Source: an uncultured Anaerolineaceae bacterium (GTDB taxonomy: Bacteria > Chloroflexota > Anaerolineae > Promineifilales > Promineifilaceae). From it: a DNA stretch of 39,765 nucleotides. The DNA lies in contig CALBTC010000245.1 in NCBI GenBank assembly GCA_937967805.1, positions 1 to 39,765 of the forward strand, in the 5' to 3' direction. Both the position numbers and the translations under genes were made by a program. The notes beneath the pieces are model-generated. The model was given only the letters and a program-made list of their open reading frames with translations. It had not been told where the DNA came from and searched no databases. Positions 15,523-26,464 of the stretch are shown one piece after another (within the stretch, counting starts at the first letter, position 1; each line of letters begins with the position of its first letter).

Positions 15523-16355
15523 AAAGCAATCTTCACAATCCGGTCATGCCCGGCAAAATCGGGCAAAACGGCAACGTCTGCCTCTGGAAAACAACTTCGG
15601 GCCAGCTTTTGCACAGCATTACCTTGCTGCCAGCCAATTTCCAAAAAAATAGCGCTGTGGGGGCGAAGGCGGGTGGTTGCCTGTTGTAACAGCTTCCGGA
15701 TTAAATCCAGGCCATCCTCGCCCCCGTCCAGAGCCAGCGCTGGCTCGTACAATTTTACCCCATCAGCCAGCGCCTGCCACTCGCCACTGGTGACGTAGGG
15801 CAAATTGGCCACAATCAGGTCAACAGGCTGGTCGATGGCCTGCAAGAGGTCGCTCTGTTGGAACTGAATGCGCCCTGGGGCCAGCAGAGCTGCGTTTTGC
15901 TGGGCAATGGTTAACGCTTCTGGGGAGATGTCTATGGCCGTTACCTGCAAATCAGGTAAAAAGCGGGCCAGGGCAATGGCGATGCAGCCGCTGCCGGTGC
16001 CGACGTCTACGGCCGTTTCTACTTCACGCTCCCTTGCCCAGGCGACGGCCAACTCCACCAGCTGCTCTGTTTCCGGCCGGGGAATGAGGACGCCAGGAAC
16101 TACTTGCAGATCAAAATCAAAAAAAGTGGCCTGTCCGATGATGTATGGTACGGGTTCCTCCTGCCGGGCGCGGGAGATGAGCTGCCGGTAGCTTTCTTCC
16201 TGTTTCGGTGTGAGCGTCTGGTCGTGGTGTACGACGAGGTAGCTGTGTGGCACGTCCAGCAGGTGTTGCAGCAGAAGCCGGGCGTCTAGCCTGGGCGTAG
16301 GAGATGAAGGGGTGAGTTGGGAACGGCCGTAGTCCAGCGCTGCCTGAATATCCAT
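15510..16355 (-). CDS. prmC: peptide chain release factor N5-glutamine methyltransferase
   Basis: About 281 residues from ATG 16355 (MDIQAALDY). The longer in-frame start would add a hydrophobic leader of 20 residues unlike the family. The N-terminal helical domain precedes a SAM-binding domain with VDVGTGSGCIAIALA and VTAIDISPEAL. The catalytic NPPY motif appears as NLPYV, a variant. Other family signatures are GVLIPRPETEQLVELA and EPALALDGGEDGLDLI. It methylates the Gln of the GGQ motif in RF1/RF2. The last residues, VKP, and the stop lie in a repeat. Confidence 0.92.
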   Translation of the reverse strand: MDIQAALDYGRSQLTPSSPTPRLDARLLLQHLLDVPHSYLVVHHDQTLTPKQEESYRQLISRARQEEPVPYIIGQATFFDFDLQVVPGVLIPRPETEQLVELAVAWAREREVETAVDVGTGSGCIAIALARFLPDLQVTAIDISPEALTIAQQNAALLAPGRIQFQQSDLLQAIDQPVDLIVANLPYVTSGEWQALADGVKLYEPALALDGGEDGLDLIRKLLQQATTRLRPHSAIFLEIGWQQGNAVQKLARSCFPEADVAVLPDFAGHDRIVKIALVKP

Positions 16356-16390
16356 AGCCGAGAAGCATAAAGGGTGCGCGGTAAATAGGC

Positions 16391-16433
16391 AAAAAAAGAG
16401 ACTGGAATTCGACAATTTCTAATCCCAGTCTCT
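16391..16433 (-). terminator. Rho-independent terminator after cysC
   Basis: On the reverse strand, AGAGACTGG and CCAGTCTCT form a nine-pair stem with a loop of about 19 bases, followed by TTTTTTT. It lies about 65 bases past the stop of the stand-alone APS kinase gene and before prmC. Confidence 0.8.
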
Positions 16434-16439
16434 GAAGAA

Positions 16440-16492
16440 TTTCCCCGGAAACTTTGGTTTTTGCAGGTGCTTGTAAAGTGGTTCCGGGGAAA
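16440..16492. repeat. inverted repeat, CCGGAAAC family (copy 2)
   Basis: TTTCCCCGGAAAC and GGTTCCGGGGAAA form an inverted pair between the cysC stop and its terminator. It is the same family as 5362-5417. Confidence 0.75.
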
Positions 16493-16497
16493 TGGGT

Positions 16498-17046
16498 CTA
16501 TGCCGGTTGAGCTACCGGAATCAGTCCGCGTTTTTCCAGTTCACCAATAATGAAAGCAGCACTTTCTTCTACCGTTTGTTTGTCGGTGCGGACGTGAATG
16601 TCTGGATTGGCCGGGGCTTCGAACGGGTCTGAAATGCCGGTGAAGTTCGGGATTTCGCCGGCCAATGCTTTTTTGTACATCCCTTTCACATCCCGCTCAA
16701 TCACTACGTCTAGGGGAGCATCCACAAATACTTCCAGGAAGTTGGTAGTGTTGGCCCGCACATTGTCGCGGATGGATTGGTAGGGGGAGATGAAGGAGCA
16801 GATGCAGCCGACGCCGTTGCGGGAGAGCAGCTTGGCCACAAACGTGATGCGCTCGATGTTCTTTTCGCGGTCTTCTTTGGAGAAGCCCAGGTCGCGGGTC
16901 AGGCTCTCGCGGACAACGTCGCCATCCAGCCGTTCCAGGCGCAAATTGCGCTCAGCCAGTTGCTCCAGAAGTTCCAAAGCAATAGTAGTTTTACCCGCAC
17001 CAGACAGGCCGGTCATCCACAGTACAAATCCTTGTTGTTCGGTCAT
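16498..17046 (-). CDS. cysC: adenylylsulfate kinase (stand-alone)
   Basis: A 182-residue P-loop kinase that phosphorylates APS at the 3' position to give PAPS, the universal sulfuryl donor. Walker A is GLSGAGKTT (about residues 13-21); the LDGDVVRESL and GFSKEDREKNIERI segments and ISPYQSIRDNVR are diagnostic, as are FVDAPLDVVIERD and KGMYKKALAG. Length is normal. It lies downstream of the fused sulfurylase-kinase gene with a repeat element between them. Two APS kinases and no PAPS reductase in the window point to sulfation rather than cysteine synthesis. Confidence 0.93.
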   Translation of the reverse strand: MTEQQGFVLWMTGLSGAGKTTIALELLEQLAERNLRLERLDGDVVRESLTRDLGFSKEDREKNIERITFVAKLLSRNGVGCICSFISPYQSIRDNVRANTTNFLEVFVDAPLDVVIERDVKGMYKKALAGEIPNFTGISDPFEAPANPDIHVRTDKQTVEESAAFIIGELEKRGLIPVAQPA

Positions 17047-17080
17047 AATAAATCCTCTTTGCGGTTATTTTTCGCGTCCA

Positions 17081-17143
17081 GACCCTAAGGGTTTGCTTCC
17101 TTTTAACCGAAGTTTTTAAGAATCAAACCCTCAGGGTCTTTGC
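17081..17143. repeat. CCTAAGGGTTTGCTTC inverted repeat (copy 2)
   Basis: GACCCTAAGGGTTTGCTTC at 17081 and CAAACCCTCAGGGTC at 17124 are inverted with one mismatch in the stem. It lies between the fused sat-cysC gene and the separate cysC gene. Confidence 0.75.
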
Positions 17144-17188
17144 AGTAAAATACCAATCGAACGCTTATTTTTGAAGTAAATATATTTT

Positions 17189-19143
<1,955 letters not shown>

Positions 19144-19920
19144 TTAAGGATTAGGTGTAGGTAGATCTTGATTTACAGCTTTTTTCTTAGTCAAGTAAAA
19201 AGCACTTTGTCCCTCTGTTTCATCACCGTGTTCAAATTTTTCCAAGAAAAAGCCGCTCTCTTCGATCATGGAAAGCAGAAATTCATGATTATAGCGGACA
19301 CAGTGAAGATCAGCTTTCCAGTCAATGTTTTGGTAACCTGGGGGATTTACCGTTTCTACAGGCACATCTTGCTCTGAGAAAGCTGTAAAAAAAAGATTAC
19401 CATTTACAACGAGAACCCGATTTAATTCGTGCAGGTAATGTCTCACATCATTTTGGAGCATATGAGAAAATACAGAGTAGAGATAAACAATATCAATTGT
19501 TTCACTTTCTATAGGCAGTCTAAATTGGATGTCTATTAGCTTGCCATTCGGATTGTAACGTTTGTTCTGTAGATCAAGATGAATGAAACGAAAGTTTGGA
19601 TATTGGCGGGCAATATGTTTTTGGCACCATTCAATAGCTTTATTATTAACATCAACTCCAATATAAGAAATGTTATCTAAAGTATTAAGTAGTCCAATGG
19701 CCAATCGTCCGAAGCCACATCCTATATCGAGCAGGACAGAGGCTGTTGACAAATTGAAGCAAGCTTTTAAACGCTCTACTTCTTGATTAGCTGACCAGAC
19801 AAAAAAGGTGTTTTCACGGAATTGGTGTCCTCCCGTGCGTAGGTGAACAGCAGGAAGCGTTAAACCTTCATACTCAACGCTTTCCTTTCTCAAACTATTT
19901 AGCCAGTTTTTTATGCTCAT
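19144..19920 (-). CDS. class I SAM-dependent methyltransferase (A)
   Basis: A 258-residue methyltransferase. Motif I is VLLDIGCGFGRLAIGLL (about residues 62-78), motif II YIGVDVNN, and motif IV region IDIVYLYSVFSHM, followed by YLHELNRVLVVNGNLFFTAF. The N-terminal HLRTGGHQFRENTFF and the C-terminal EGQSAFYLTKK resemble methyltransferases found in polysaccharide and nucleotide-sugar clusters. Substrate unknown; O-methylation of a surface sugar is the contextual guess. Base composition is AT-rich compared with flanking genes. Confidence 0.88.
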   Translation of the reverse strand: MSIKNWLNSLRKESVEYEGLTLPAVHLRTGGHQFRENTFFVWSANQEVERLKACFNLSTASVLLDIGCGFGRLAIGLLNTLDNISYIGVDVNNKAIEWCQKHIARQYPNFRFIHLDLQNKRYNPNGKLIDIQFRLPIESETIDIVYLYSVFSHMLQNDVRHYLHELNRVLVVNGNLFFTAFSEQDVPVETVNPPGYQNIDWKADLHCVRYNHEFLLSMIEESGFFLEKFEHGDETEGQSAFYLTKKKAVNQDLPTPNP

Positions 19921-19945
19921 TACAAGAAACTCTTACTGATTTGTT

Positions 19946-20821
19946 TTAACGTTTTTGCAGAATATAAACTGCCTTAGCTGTAAACATCTCACGTAGATAA
20001 GGAAAGTTATTAAACATTCTGAAAATATTAGTTGCCAATTTATTCTCTTCTTTTCGCCAATTTGGTGGCAACAATTTAGCTAACTTAATATGCCAAATAG
20101 TCAAGGAATTAATGATTTCTAAAAAACGTTGGATAGTTAAGTGATTAACAAACGGAATAAGTTTGCCATTGCCTAAATCAAGCCTGGTCTCCACTGGTAA
20201 ATGACAATTAATAGCAATGTTTTCTTTTTCAAGACGTCGAGCTACATTTAAGACAGTTTTCTCTGAAAAAAAGACTTGACACCAAGGCACCGTGATCCAA
20301 TTGACCATGTGGGCACCCCAAGGGGCATAGAAAGGGGGAAAATATACGTACAAATAACCACCAGATTTTAGAACACGAGCCAACTCTTTCATTGCAGCTG
20401 ATAAATTGTCAATATGCTCAAACGTATCCGCTGCTACCATTGCATCAAAGGTCTCATCTTTGAAAGGCAAACTTGCGGCGTCAGCAGTTACGAAAGAAAT
20501 CTTTTCCTGCAAATTTTGTACGGCAGAATTAAATATTTTCTTTGTGCTCTTGATCTGGTCTTCGCTAATGTCTAAAGCTGTTATATGAGATACTTCTGCT
20601 TCGAGCAGGAAATTGAGATTTGCTCCTAATCCGCAACCTATATCAAGAACATGTTGATCTTTTAGGTCCATTTTTCCAAATTGTGCGAAAGAAGATTTTG
20701 CCCTGCTGGCAAAGAAGGAGTTATATGTTTCTGGACTTGACTTGGCTTCTAAAAGAGATTTGTGCTGATTTGGCACAGCGTTATTTAAGTGAAATAGAAG
20801 CTTTTCTCCAAGAACACTCAT
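19946..20821 (-). CDS. class I SAM-dependent methyltransferase (B)
   Basis: A 291-residue methyltransferase of the UbiE/Methyltransf_11 type: HVLDIGCGLGANLNFLLEA (motif I), ITALDISEDQI (motif II), FVTADAASLPFKDETFDAM and AADTFEHIDN, then ELARVLKSGGYLYVYFPPFY. The C-terminal 100 residues are basic and partly hydrophobic. It lies 25 bases upstream of methyltransferase A in the same direction, so they are probably co-transcribed. The substrate is likely a lipid-linked or nucleotide sugar, by context only. One line of its sequence (20041-20100) is 33% GC by my count, far below the window's flanks. Confidence 0.87.
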   Translation of the reverse strand: MSVLGEKLLFHLNNAVPNQHKSLLEAKSSPETYNSFFASRAKSSFAQFGKMDLKDQHVLDIGCGLGANLNFLLEAEVSHITALDISEDQIKSTKKIFNSAVQNLQEKISFVTADAASLPFKDETFDAMVAADTFEHIDNLSAAMKELARVLKSGGYLYVYFPPFYAPWGAHMVNWITVPWCQVFFSEKTVLNVARRLEKENIAINCHLPVETRLDLGNGKLIPFVNHLTIQRFLEIINSLTIWHIKLAKLLPPNWRKEENKLATNIFRMFNNFPYLREMFTAKAVYILQKR

Positions 20822-20839
20822 GTAACAAAACCTAATAAT

Positions 20840-21391
20840 TTAGCGAACTGGAAGTTCAACAACACCTAGATCGATTTTGTCATTTGGTTGCAAGTTGAGA
20901 ATGAGCGTTTCTCCCGTATCGGCATCATCAATTGGAAATGAAACATCAGGGGTAAAAAACACAACAGCGTATTCGGCTGGCACAATGTCCCGAAAGACAA
21001 ATTCTCCACTATCTTCAAGGATAGCAAATGGAGCCATCTGCCGATCTAAACGGACGATAGGCAACCCGGTATCTGTATAGATAATTTCACCCAAATAAAC
21101 AATGCTTTCTTCAGGCGCTTTACCTGTTCTCTGATTTATGAAAACACCACCTAAGGCCGCTAATCCTTCTTCAGGTTCTGGAATTTGTACCGAGGATTCG
21201 GATTCTGCCACGATCAGACCGCTGCCATCTATAAGTTCTGGTAGAGGATACGCAATTTCTGCCGCAGGATATGCTCCATCTTGATTAGGCGGTTGGGTGG
21301 GAACGGACGTTTCGATACCAGTTTCGGCGGCACCACAACCAAACAAAAAAACGAAAAATAATAGAGCAGAAAATCGGAAAAAATAAGGCAC
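20840..21391 (-). CDS. lipoprotein with carboxypeptidase-regulatory-like domain
   Basis: A 183-residue predicted lipoprotein. I start at GTG 21391, with GGAGG five bases upstream, giving a signal peptide FFRFSALLFFVFLFGC that ends in a lipobox cysteine. A longer in-frame start adds 27 residues ahead of it and would spoil the signal. After a Pro-rich tether, the segment with LGGVFINQRTGKAPEESIVYLGE and GEFVFRDIVPAEYAVVF resembles the beta-sandwich carboxypeptidase regulatory domain common in exported anchoring proteins. Function unknown. It is encoded between the methyltransferases and a secreted repeat protein. Confidence 0.75.
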   Translation of the reverse strand: MPYFFRFSALLFFVFLFGCGAAETGIETSVPTQPPNQDGAYPAAEIAYPLPELIDGSGLIVAESESSVQIPEPEEGLAALGGVFINQRTGKAPEESIVYLGEIIYTDTGLPIVRLDRQMAPFAILEDSGEFVFRDIVPAEYAVVFFTPDVSFPIDDADTGETLILNLQPNDKIDLGVVELPVR

Positions 21392-21532
21392 ATTAGCCTC
21401 CAATTTAGTCAATAATCTAGTGGTTGTGACATTCAAATTCACGAATGTATGCAAGAAAGAAAGGTTTGTCAAATTAGCATATCATTTATTTAACAAAAAC
21501 ATGGGGACAGAAACTGCTCAGAATAGCCAAAT

Positions 21533-21566
21533 AAAAAGTCGGGACAACTTTTGCCCCGACTTTTTT
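21533..21566 (-). terminator. Rho-independent terminator after the secreted repeat protein
   Basis: AAAAAGTCGGG and CCCGACTTTTT make an 11-pair stem around a short loop, with A/T tracts on both sides so that it can act in both directions. On the reverse strand it lies about 20 bases after the stop codon at 21588. Confidence 0.9.
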
Positions 21567-21587
21567 AATCATTAAATTTTAAATCTT

Positions 21588-22967
21588 TTAGGGGCAGGTA
21601 TAGTTAACGCCCATATAGTTTAGTGCAATACCAACACCAGAATTTGCATGGCTGGCGAGAACAATAATATTTCGGTTACTCTCCAACGTTGCACCACCAT
21701 AGAAGCCAAGCGTGGTGGCTGCGTCTGAGGGCATGTAAATGTTATACGGTGCGCCAGCCGGTACTGTATATGTCTTAGATGCATCGCCAGTACTAGGATT
21801 CGAACTGGAATAGTTAACTGTAACCGATGCAGAGGATGTACCTAAATTGATCACATTGATCCCCGTTTTCCAGGTGGTGCGATTATGTACAACTGGCAAG
21901 GCAACACAGCCAGTAGCGCTTGATTGCAGAGGTGCTTCATAAGCAAAGGCCTGTTGACTGCCACCAGAGAAGCGGGACGATGAAACAACCGCAGCAATAT
22001 TTGATGCAGATGAAGTAATGGTTGCCGATCCAAAAAGATTGTCAGGAAGACTTCCGCCACCATTTAGAGTAACATTGGGCGTGTAGAAAGTGTATCCTTC
22101 CCCAGGTTGAATGTTATTTCTTGTAGCTGTCCACGGGCCCCCAGCTACCCCATTTGCACTGGAAAATACAACGGTGACATTCGTAGCAACACTACCTCTG
22201 TTCACGACATTAATCCCGGATGCAAAACCGTTGAAGTTTTTGTAGAACAATGGTGCTACAACATTTGTACCTAACTGGCTCGTACTGAAAGCCCGATATA
22301 TTAATTCAGCCTTATTTGCTGGACCTGTACCAGGATCGCGAACGGCCAATGCAGTGCCTGCCAATGGTTGAGCACCAGTTACAACGGCGACACCATAATC
22401 ATTACCAAAACCACTGTAGCTGCTAGAGTTCAGATTGAATATTTTGTAAGAATAAGGCTGAATGGTTGCAGAATCACTAGCATTTGCTGTAGTTGAACCA
22501 TTTTTGTAAAAGTTGATATTTACAGATTGTTCTGTGCTTGAGGCATTCTGAACGACGATTTGCGAATTCCAATTGCTGAAATTCCGATAAATTAAAGGAA
22601 AGGTTAAGGTAGTGTCTGGACTATCTGTACCAAGATAGTTGTCACCAAGCTGTTCAGTGTTGTCCGTAAGACCAACGGTGGCTGCTACGGGCACATCTGA
22701 ACTTACACGGGCTGAATATTGACCAGACGCTAGGCTAGTTGTTGGAATGTAATAGTTTAAGCTACCAAAAGCACTAATTGTGCTTGCAGGTAGGGTACCA
22801 GCCGAACTTCCGTCAGAATTAAAAAACTCAACCGTTACAGTACCACTTGAGCTTGATAAGCTCACAATGTCAATACCCGTATTAAACGCAGCTGCTGCAT
22901 TAGAATAACTGACTAGAGTTAATACTAAAGCCGCAATCAATGTCATAAAACCTAAATATTTTTTCAT
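21588..22967 (-). CDS. secreted surface protein with four similar beta-rich repeats
   Basis: A 459-residue exported protein. The Sec signal MKKYLGFMTLIAALVLTL is cut after about residue 26 (AAAA-F). The mature part is four units of about 85-115 residues, each starting with an aromatic/Asn segment and GI-V-N (FNTGIDIVSL, WNSQIVVQNA, FASGINVVNR, WKTGINVINL). A V-V-F strand, a proline or glycine turn with Y-Y/F, and a closing VAA/IVVLAS strand follow. Ser, Thr, Asn and Gly dominate, with almost no Cys, typical of S-layer-like or adhesive proteins and rich in glycosylation sites. The ribosome site AGGAG is nine bases upstream. It has its own terminator. Family not recognised. Confidence 0.8.
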   Translation of the reverse strand: MKKYLGFMTLIAALVLTLVSYSNAAAAFNTGIDIVSLSSSSGTVTVEFFNSDGSSAGTLPASTISAFGSLNYYIPTTSLASGQYSARVSSDVPVAATVGLTDNTEQLGDNYLGTDSPDTTLTFPLIYRNFSNWNSQIVVQNASSTEQSVNINFYKNGSTTANASDSATIQPYSYKIFNLNSSSYSGFGNDYGVAVVTGAQPLAGTALAVRDPGTGPANKAELIYRAFSTSQLGTNVVAPLFYKNFNGFASGINVVNRGSVATNVTVVFSSANGVAGGPWTATRNNIQPGEGYTFYTPNVTLNGGGSLPDNLFGSATITSSASNIAAVVSSSRFSGGSQQAFAYEAPLQSSATGCVALPVVHNRTTWKTGINVINLGTSSASVTVNYSSSNPSTGDASKTYTVPAGAPYNIYMPSDAATTLGFYGGATLESNRNIIVLASHANSGVGIALNYMGVNYTCP

Positions 22968-23091
22968 TGTATGAGTCTCCTAAAGTTTGATCATCAATAT
23001 TCCATAAGATTATGATCGCCGTTACTCATACTATAGTTTTTTTACGCAGGCCACTATAACCCATTTGTAGTATTATTTCGGTAATAAAGGA

Positions 23092-24117
23092 TTATTTGTT
23101 CGTCGCTGGCTCTCCGTTCGTTTTTTGGGCGATCAATAGATGGGATGGGAAGAAAAGGATTGCTAAATTTCGCAAAATGGGTATTTTCTCCGACGCTTTA
23201 ACCAAGTTGTCAAATTTAGATGATTTTCCATAGGCTGAAACTAATGGCATCATAATCTTGTAGGTTTTGCCAAATGCAGTTCTCGCGTGTTTCCGTAGTT
23301 CAAACCAAGATAAAAGGTAAGCACTTGTATAAGAAATACTTCTAAACTTTTTGACATACCAAGGTTGTAATCGTCTCGGCCAAAAACCCACCCAATGCAG
23401 CTGGGCGTGGGGCTCTGGAAAAAACAAATCGAAACGATTGCGAGAATCACCACAAAATATCCCCTCAGTTTTTAGGACGCGATTTATTTCTGCAAAAGCA
23501 TCATGAATAGTGAAGAGGTGCTCAATCACGTTTAGTGCAACAGCCAGTGAGATAGAATCTGTGCAAATAGGTAATTTTTGAGCTGTTGCTCGAATAAGAA
23601 TTACATTTTCTATATTCTGTTCAGCAAAGTGTTTTTTCGCTAGTACCAAGTCTACTAGGGATGGGTCGATGGCAATCACCCATTGGTATTGTTTTGCTAA
23701 TATTGCACTACTTGCACCAACACCGCAGCCTACATCAAGTGCCAAGAAGTTGTCGGGTACTTTATAGCTGGTTCTTATTCGATTGTGAAACATGCTAATC
23801 ATATGTTTGCCCCTCGTAAAAAGGGTAGACTGGTAATCTTTATATAGTTCTATAAACTCGGGGGGGGCAGATGTGTGTTGAAATCGTAAGTGCATTAATT
23901 GAGAGAAATTTGTGCCTTCGAAGCGATCCAACATTTCTGTAGCCAAACGAGCCTCTTCATTGTCCGTTTCATCATGAGGCAGTCGAAAATCAAGTATCCC
24001 ATTTCTGTAAGGGTATTTTTGGTGGCAAGAACTGCATCTTAAATTAATTAGCTTTCCCATACAGATGGGACAGCATAGATAAGTATGGAAAAAGTCTTCC
24101 AGTGATTTAATTTTCAT
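23092..24117 (-). CDS. zinc-ribbon class I methyltransferase (C)
   Basis: A 341-residue protein with an N-terminal Trm112-like zinc ribbon (CCPICMGKLINLRCSSC, about residues 14-31, with YRNGILDF following) and a methyltransferase domain: LALDVGCGVGASSAILA, VIAIDPSLVDL, RATAQKLPICTDSISLAVAL and NVIEHLFTIHDAF. A C-terminal extension of about 100 residues is Lys/Arg-rich. Such ribbon-methyltransferase fusions occur in glycan and natural-product clusters. AAGGG lies upstream of the ATG. It is divergent from the sulfotransferase gene. Confidence 0.85.
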   Translation of the reverse strand: MKIKSLEDFFHTYLCCPICMGKLINLRCSSCHQKYPYRNGILDFRLPHDETDNEEARLATEMLDRFEGTNFSQLMHLRFQHTSAPPEFIELYKDYQSTLFTRGKHMISMFHNRIRTSYKVPDNFLALDVGCGVGASSAILAKQYQWVIAIDPSLVDLVLAKKHFAEQNIENVILIRATAQKLPICTDSISLAVALNVIEHLFTIHDAFAEINRVLKTEGIFCGDSRNRFDLFFPEPHAQLHWVGFWPRRLQPWYVKKFRSISYTSAYLLSWFELRKHARTAFGKTYKIMMPLVSAYGKSSKFDNLVKASEKIPILRNLAILFFPSHLLIAQKTNGEPATNK

Positions 24118-24190
24118 ACAAAATCCCTTTTAGATTTGAGTGTGTTTTTTCATACCAACGACCCCACAATGAACGGGTGATAAATACATT

Positions 24191-25015
24191 ATGATTCCTA
24201 ACTTTCTTATAACTGGCGTTCAAAAAGCAGCAACGTCTTGGATTGCAGTTTGCCTGGGTGAACATCCCCAAATATTCATTCCCGAAAGGAAAGAAATTTT
24301 CTATTTTGACAAACATTATTCGCGAGGGTTGAATTGGTATGAGGCACAGTTTTCAGGTTGGTCAGGCGAAACGGCCGTAGGCGAAGCAACCCCCAATTAT
24401 CTTTACGAACCTAATGTACCGGAACGAATATACAACACCTTAGGCAACATAAAACTTATAACTAGCCTAAGACATCCGGTAGATAGGGCTTATTCTGCTT
24501 TTTGGCACTATGTTCGTCGCGGCTTAATTCCACAAGATGCCGATTTCAAAACTGAATTTGAGCAAGATGGGCAATTTGCCCTCCGCACAAGAGGAAACTA
24601 TTTTGAACAAATTCGCCGCTATTCCTACTATTTTCCTCAAGAACACCATTTAATTGTATTTCAGGAAGAGATGAAAGCTAGACCATCCAAGACTTTGCAG
24701 AAATGTTATGCTCTACTTGAAGTCGATGTCAATTATAGACCAAAGAAGATGGGTGAGCTTATAAACCCGGGAGATCGTGTCCTTCTGTTTCATAACTATA
24801 TTTATAAGATTAGAAAATTGCTCGATAAATTGCCGCGAAACGTTCGCTACAAAATTGTCAAGCGAGCAAGTAAGGTGCAGGAGCGCATGCCTGAATTGCA
24901 AAAGCCACCACGGCTTGATCTAGATCTGAGGCGTGAACTGTATGAAAAGCACTATGCTGCGGATGTTCGGCAACTATCGGAGTTTATTGATGTAAATATC
25001 TCTTTTTGGTCATAA
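24191..25015 (+). CDS. PAPS-dependent sulfotransferase
   Basis: A 274-residue cytosolic sulfotransferase of the carbohydrate/heparan type. The 5'-phosphosulfate-binding loop is ITGVQKAATSWIAVCLGEHP (about 7-26), and the 3'-phosphate site is LRHPVDRAYSAFWHYVRRG (about 97-115). EIFYFDKHYSRGLNWYEAQF and GEATPNYLYEP match the catalytic segments of this family. It transfers sulfuryl groups from PAPS, the product of the sat-cysC and cysC genes in this window, to a hydroxyl or amine on a glycan. Its stop codon abuts that of the convergent flippase gene, with no spacer. It holds the only ACGGCCGT of the AT-rich block. Confidence 0.92.
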   Translation: MIPNFLITGVQKAATSWIAVCLGEHPQIFIPERKEIFYFDKHYSRGLNWYEAQFSGWSGETAVGEATPNYLYEPNVPERIYNTLGNIKLITSLRHPVDRAYSAFWHYVRRGLIPQDADFKTEFEQDGQFALRTRGNYFEQIRRYSYYFPQEHHLIVFQEEMKARPSKTLQKCYALLEVDVNYRPKKMGELINPGDRVLLFHNYIYKIRKLLDKLPRNVRYKIVKRASKVQERMPELQKPPRLDLDLRRELYEKHYAADVRQLSEFIDVNISFWS

Positions 25016-26464
25016 CTATTGGCGCTTTTTATAGAGTAATTGAATGTAATACCAGTCCTTGCGGGAAAAAGTGCCTAGAAGCAAAGAAGCAATTACATAA
25101 ACAGCCAGTCCAAAAACCACTGCATAAAAAACGGACTCATCTCTTAACAATATGATGATAGCGGCCATCAGCAAAGCCACCATCAAGGGACGCACAATAG
25201 TTGAAGCAAGATTAAATTCAATTCCCCCCCGCCTGACCCAAAGATACGTGAGGGAGAAGTTAAAGAAAGCAATGATCGGTCTGCTAATTGCGGCACCATT
25301 AATGCCAAAGCGAGGAATGAGGAACAGGTTGAGCGAAACGTTTGCTATGAGGCCGATGCCGGTGATCCAACCGAGCTGCTTCTGTTTATCTTGAACCAAG
25401 AGATACCTAGCATTAGGAATATGTAAGAATAGGAAGAAGATCTCCCATATCATCCATTGCAGAGCGGCCGACGCCGGTTCAAATGCTTCCCCAAATACAA
25501 AGATAATAATGGGCCTGGCCAACAATGAGACAAGCGTCGCCAGAGGCAGCATTGTTAAAATGGCATAACGGTTAATTTTGATATAAAAATCAAGAAACTT
25601 GTGCCGGGATTCCTGGTAAAATCGAGCCATTGTTGGATAGATAGCGATTCGGGTTGCCGCAGACAAAATTGAAAATCCAAAGAGGATCGTTTGTGCTGCG
25701 CCATACCAACCTAGCTGAGTCTCATTGAGAAAAATTGATACAAGGAAGGTGTCTTGTTGATCGTTTAAATTGTAGAACACCCCTATCAAGATAAACCCAG
25801 AAATTTGGTGAAGTTGGTTCAGAATGAATTGAAAATCTAATTTAAACTTTGTGCTTTGTTGGAGTTGGCTGAACAATCGTCTGCTGGCAGGGATGAATGG
25901 AAGCAGACCGATAATTGTTCCCGTAGGGATCATCCACGCAATTAATTGTAGGTCATTTCCAAACAAATAAATCGCGCCAACGCCGCCAATAAGCTTAGAT
26001 GCGCCGCTTACAAAACCCGCAATTGTCGGTGGCAGCAACCGATCATAAGCAATGAAAAACGCTTCAAGAATTGTGAAAAGTGCTTCAGGGAAAATGGCGA
26101 TGCTTAATATACGGATCACCGTTTTTGTGTCGGCCGCGTAAGGTAGATTTAACGAAAGTAGTAGCAAAACCACTCCATATCCCGCCGCTGCCAAAACAAA
26201 CCGGATAAAGAGATAGTTGGCTAGATATTTCTGCCCTTCATTTTGGCGAGTGGCTAATTCCCGAATTAGTAAATCATGTAAGCCCCAGGCTGATAGGGCT
26301 AACGACACAGCCATATATGATTTAGCTAGTCGAAACACCCCCGCTTCTTCAGCCCCAATCAGGCGGGCAATAATGATGAACAATAAGGCGTCACCGGCCT
26401 TGGCGGTTAAGCGACTTAAAAAGGAAAGAAAGAAGTTATTAAATACTTTTCGCGTTGTGGTCAT
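25016..26464 (-). CDS. Wzx-type oligosaccharide flippase (MOP superfamily)
   Basis: About 482 residues from ATG 26464 (an earlier in-frame start at 26497 is possible). It has 12-14 hydrophobic helices without large soluble domains. The opening FFLSFLSRLTAKAGDALLFIIIA with RLIGAEEAGVFRLAKSY matches polysaccharide exporters of the PST/Wzx family, which flip lipid-linked oligosaccharides across the membrane. The gene start overlaps the end of the upstream GT2 gene, giving a GT4-GT2-GT2-flippase operon. Nothing resembling a Wzy polymerase is present. Confidence 0.87.
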   Translation of the reverse strand: MTTTRKVFNNFFLSFLSRLTAKAGDALLFIIIARLIGAEEAGVFRLAKSYMAVSLALSAWGLHDLLIRELATRQNEGQKYLANYLFIRFVLAAAGYGVVLLLLSLNLPYAADTKTVIRILSIAIFPEALFTILEAFFIAYDRLLPPTIAGFVSGASKLIGGVGAIYLFGNDLQLIAWMIPTGTIIGLLPFIPASRRLFSQLQQSTKFKLDFQFILNQLHQISGFILIGVFYNLNDQQDTFLVSIFLNETQLGWYGAAQTILFGFSILSAATRIAIYPTMARFYQESRHKFLDFYIKINRYAILTMLPLATLVSLLARPIIIFVFGEAFEPASAALQWMIWEIFFLFLHIPNARYLLVQDKQKQLGWITGIGLIANVSLNLFLIPRFGINGAAISRPIIAFFNFSLTYLWVRRGGIEFNLASTIVRPLMVALLMAAIIILLRDESVFYAVVFGLAVYVIASLLLGTFSRKDWYYIQLLYKKRQ

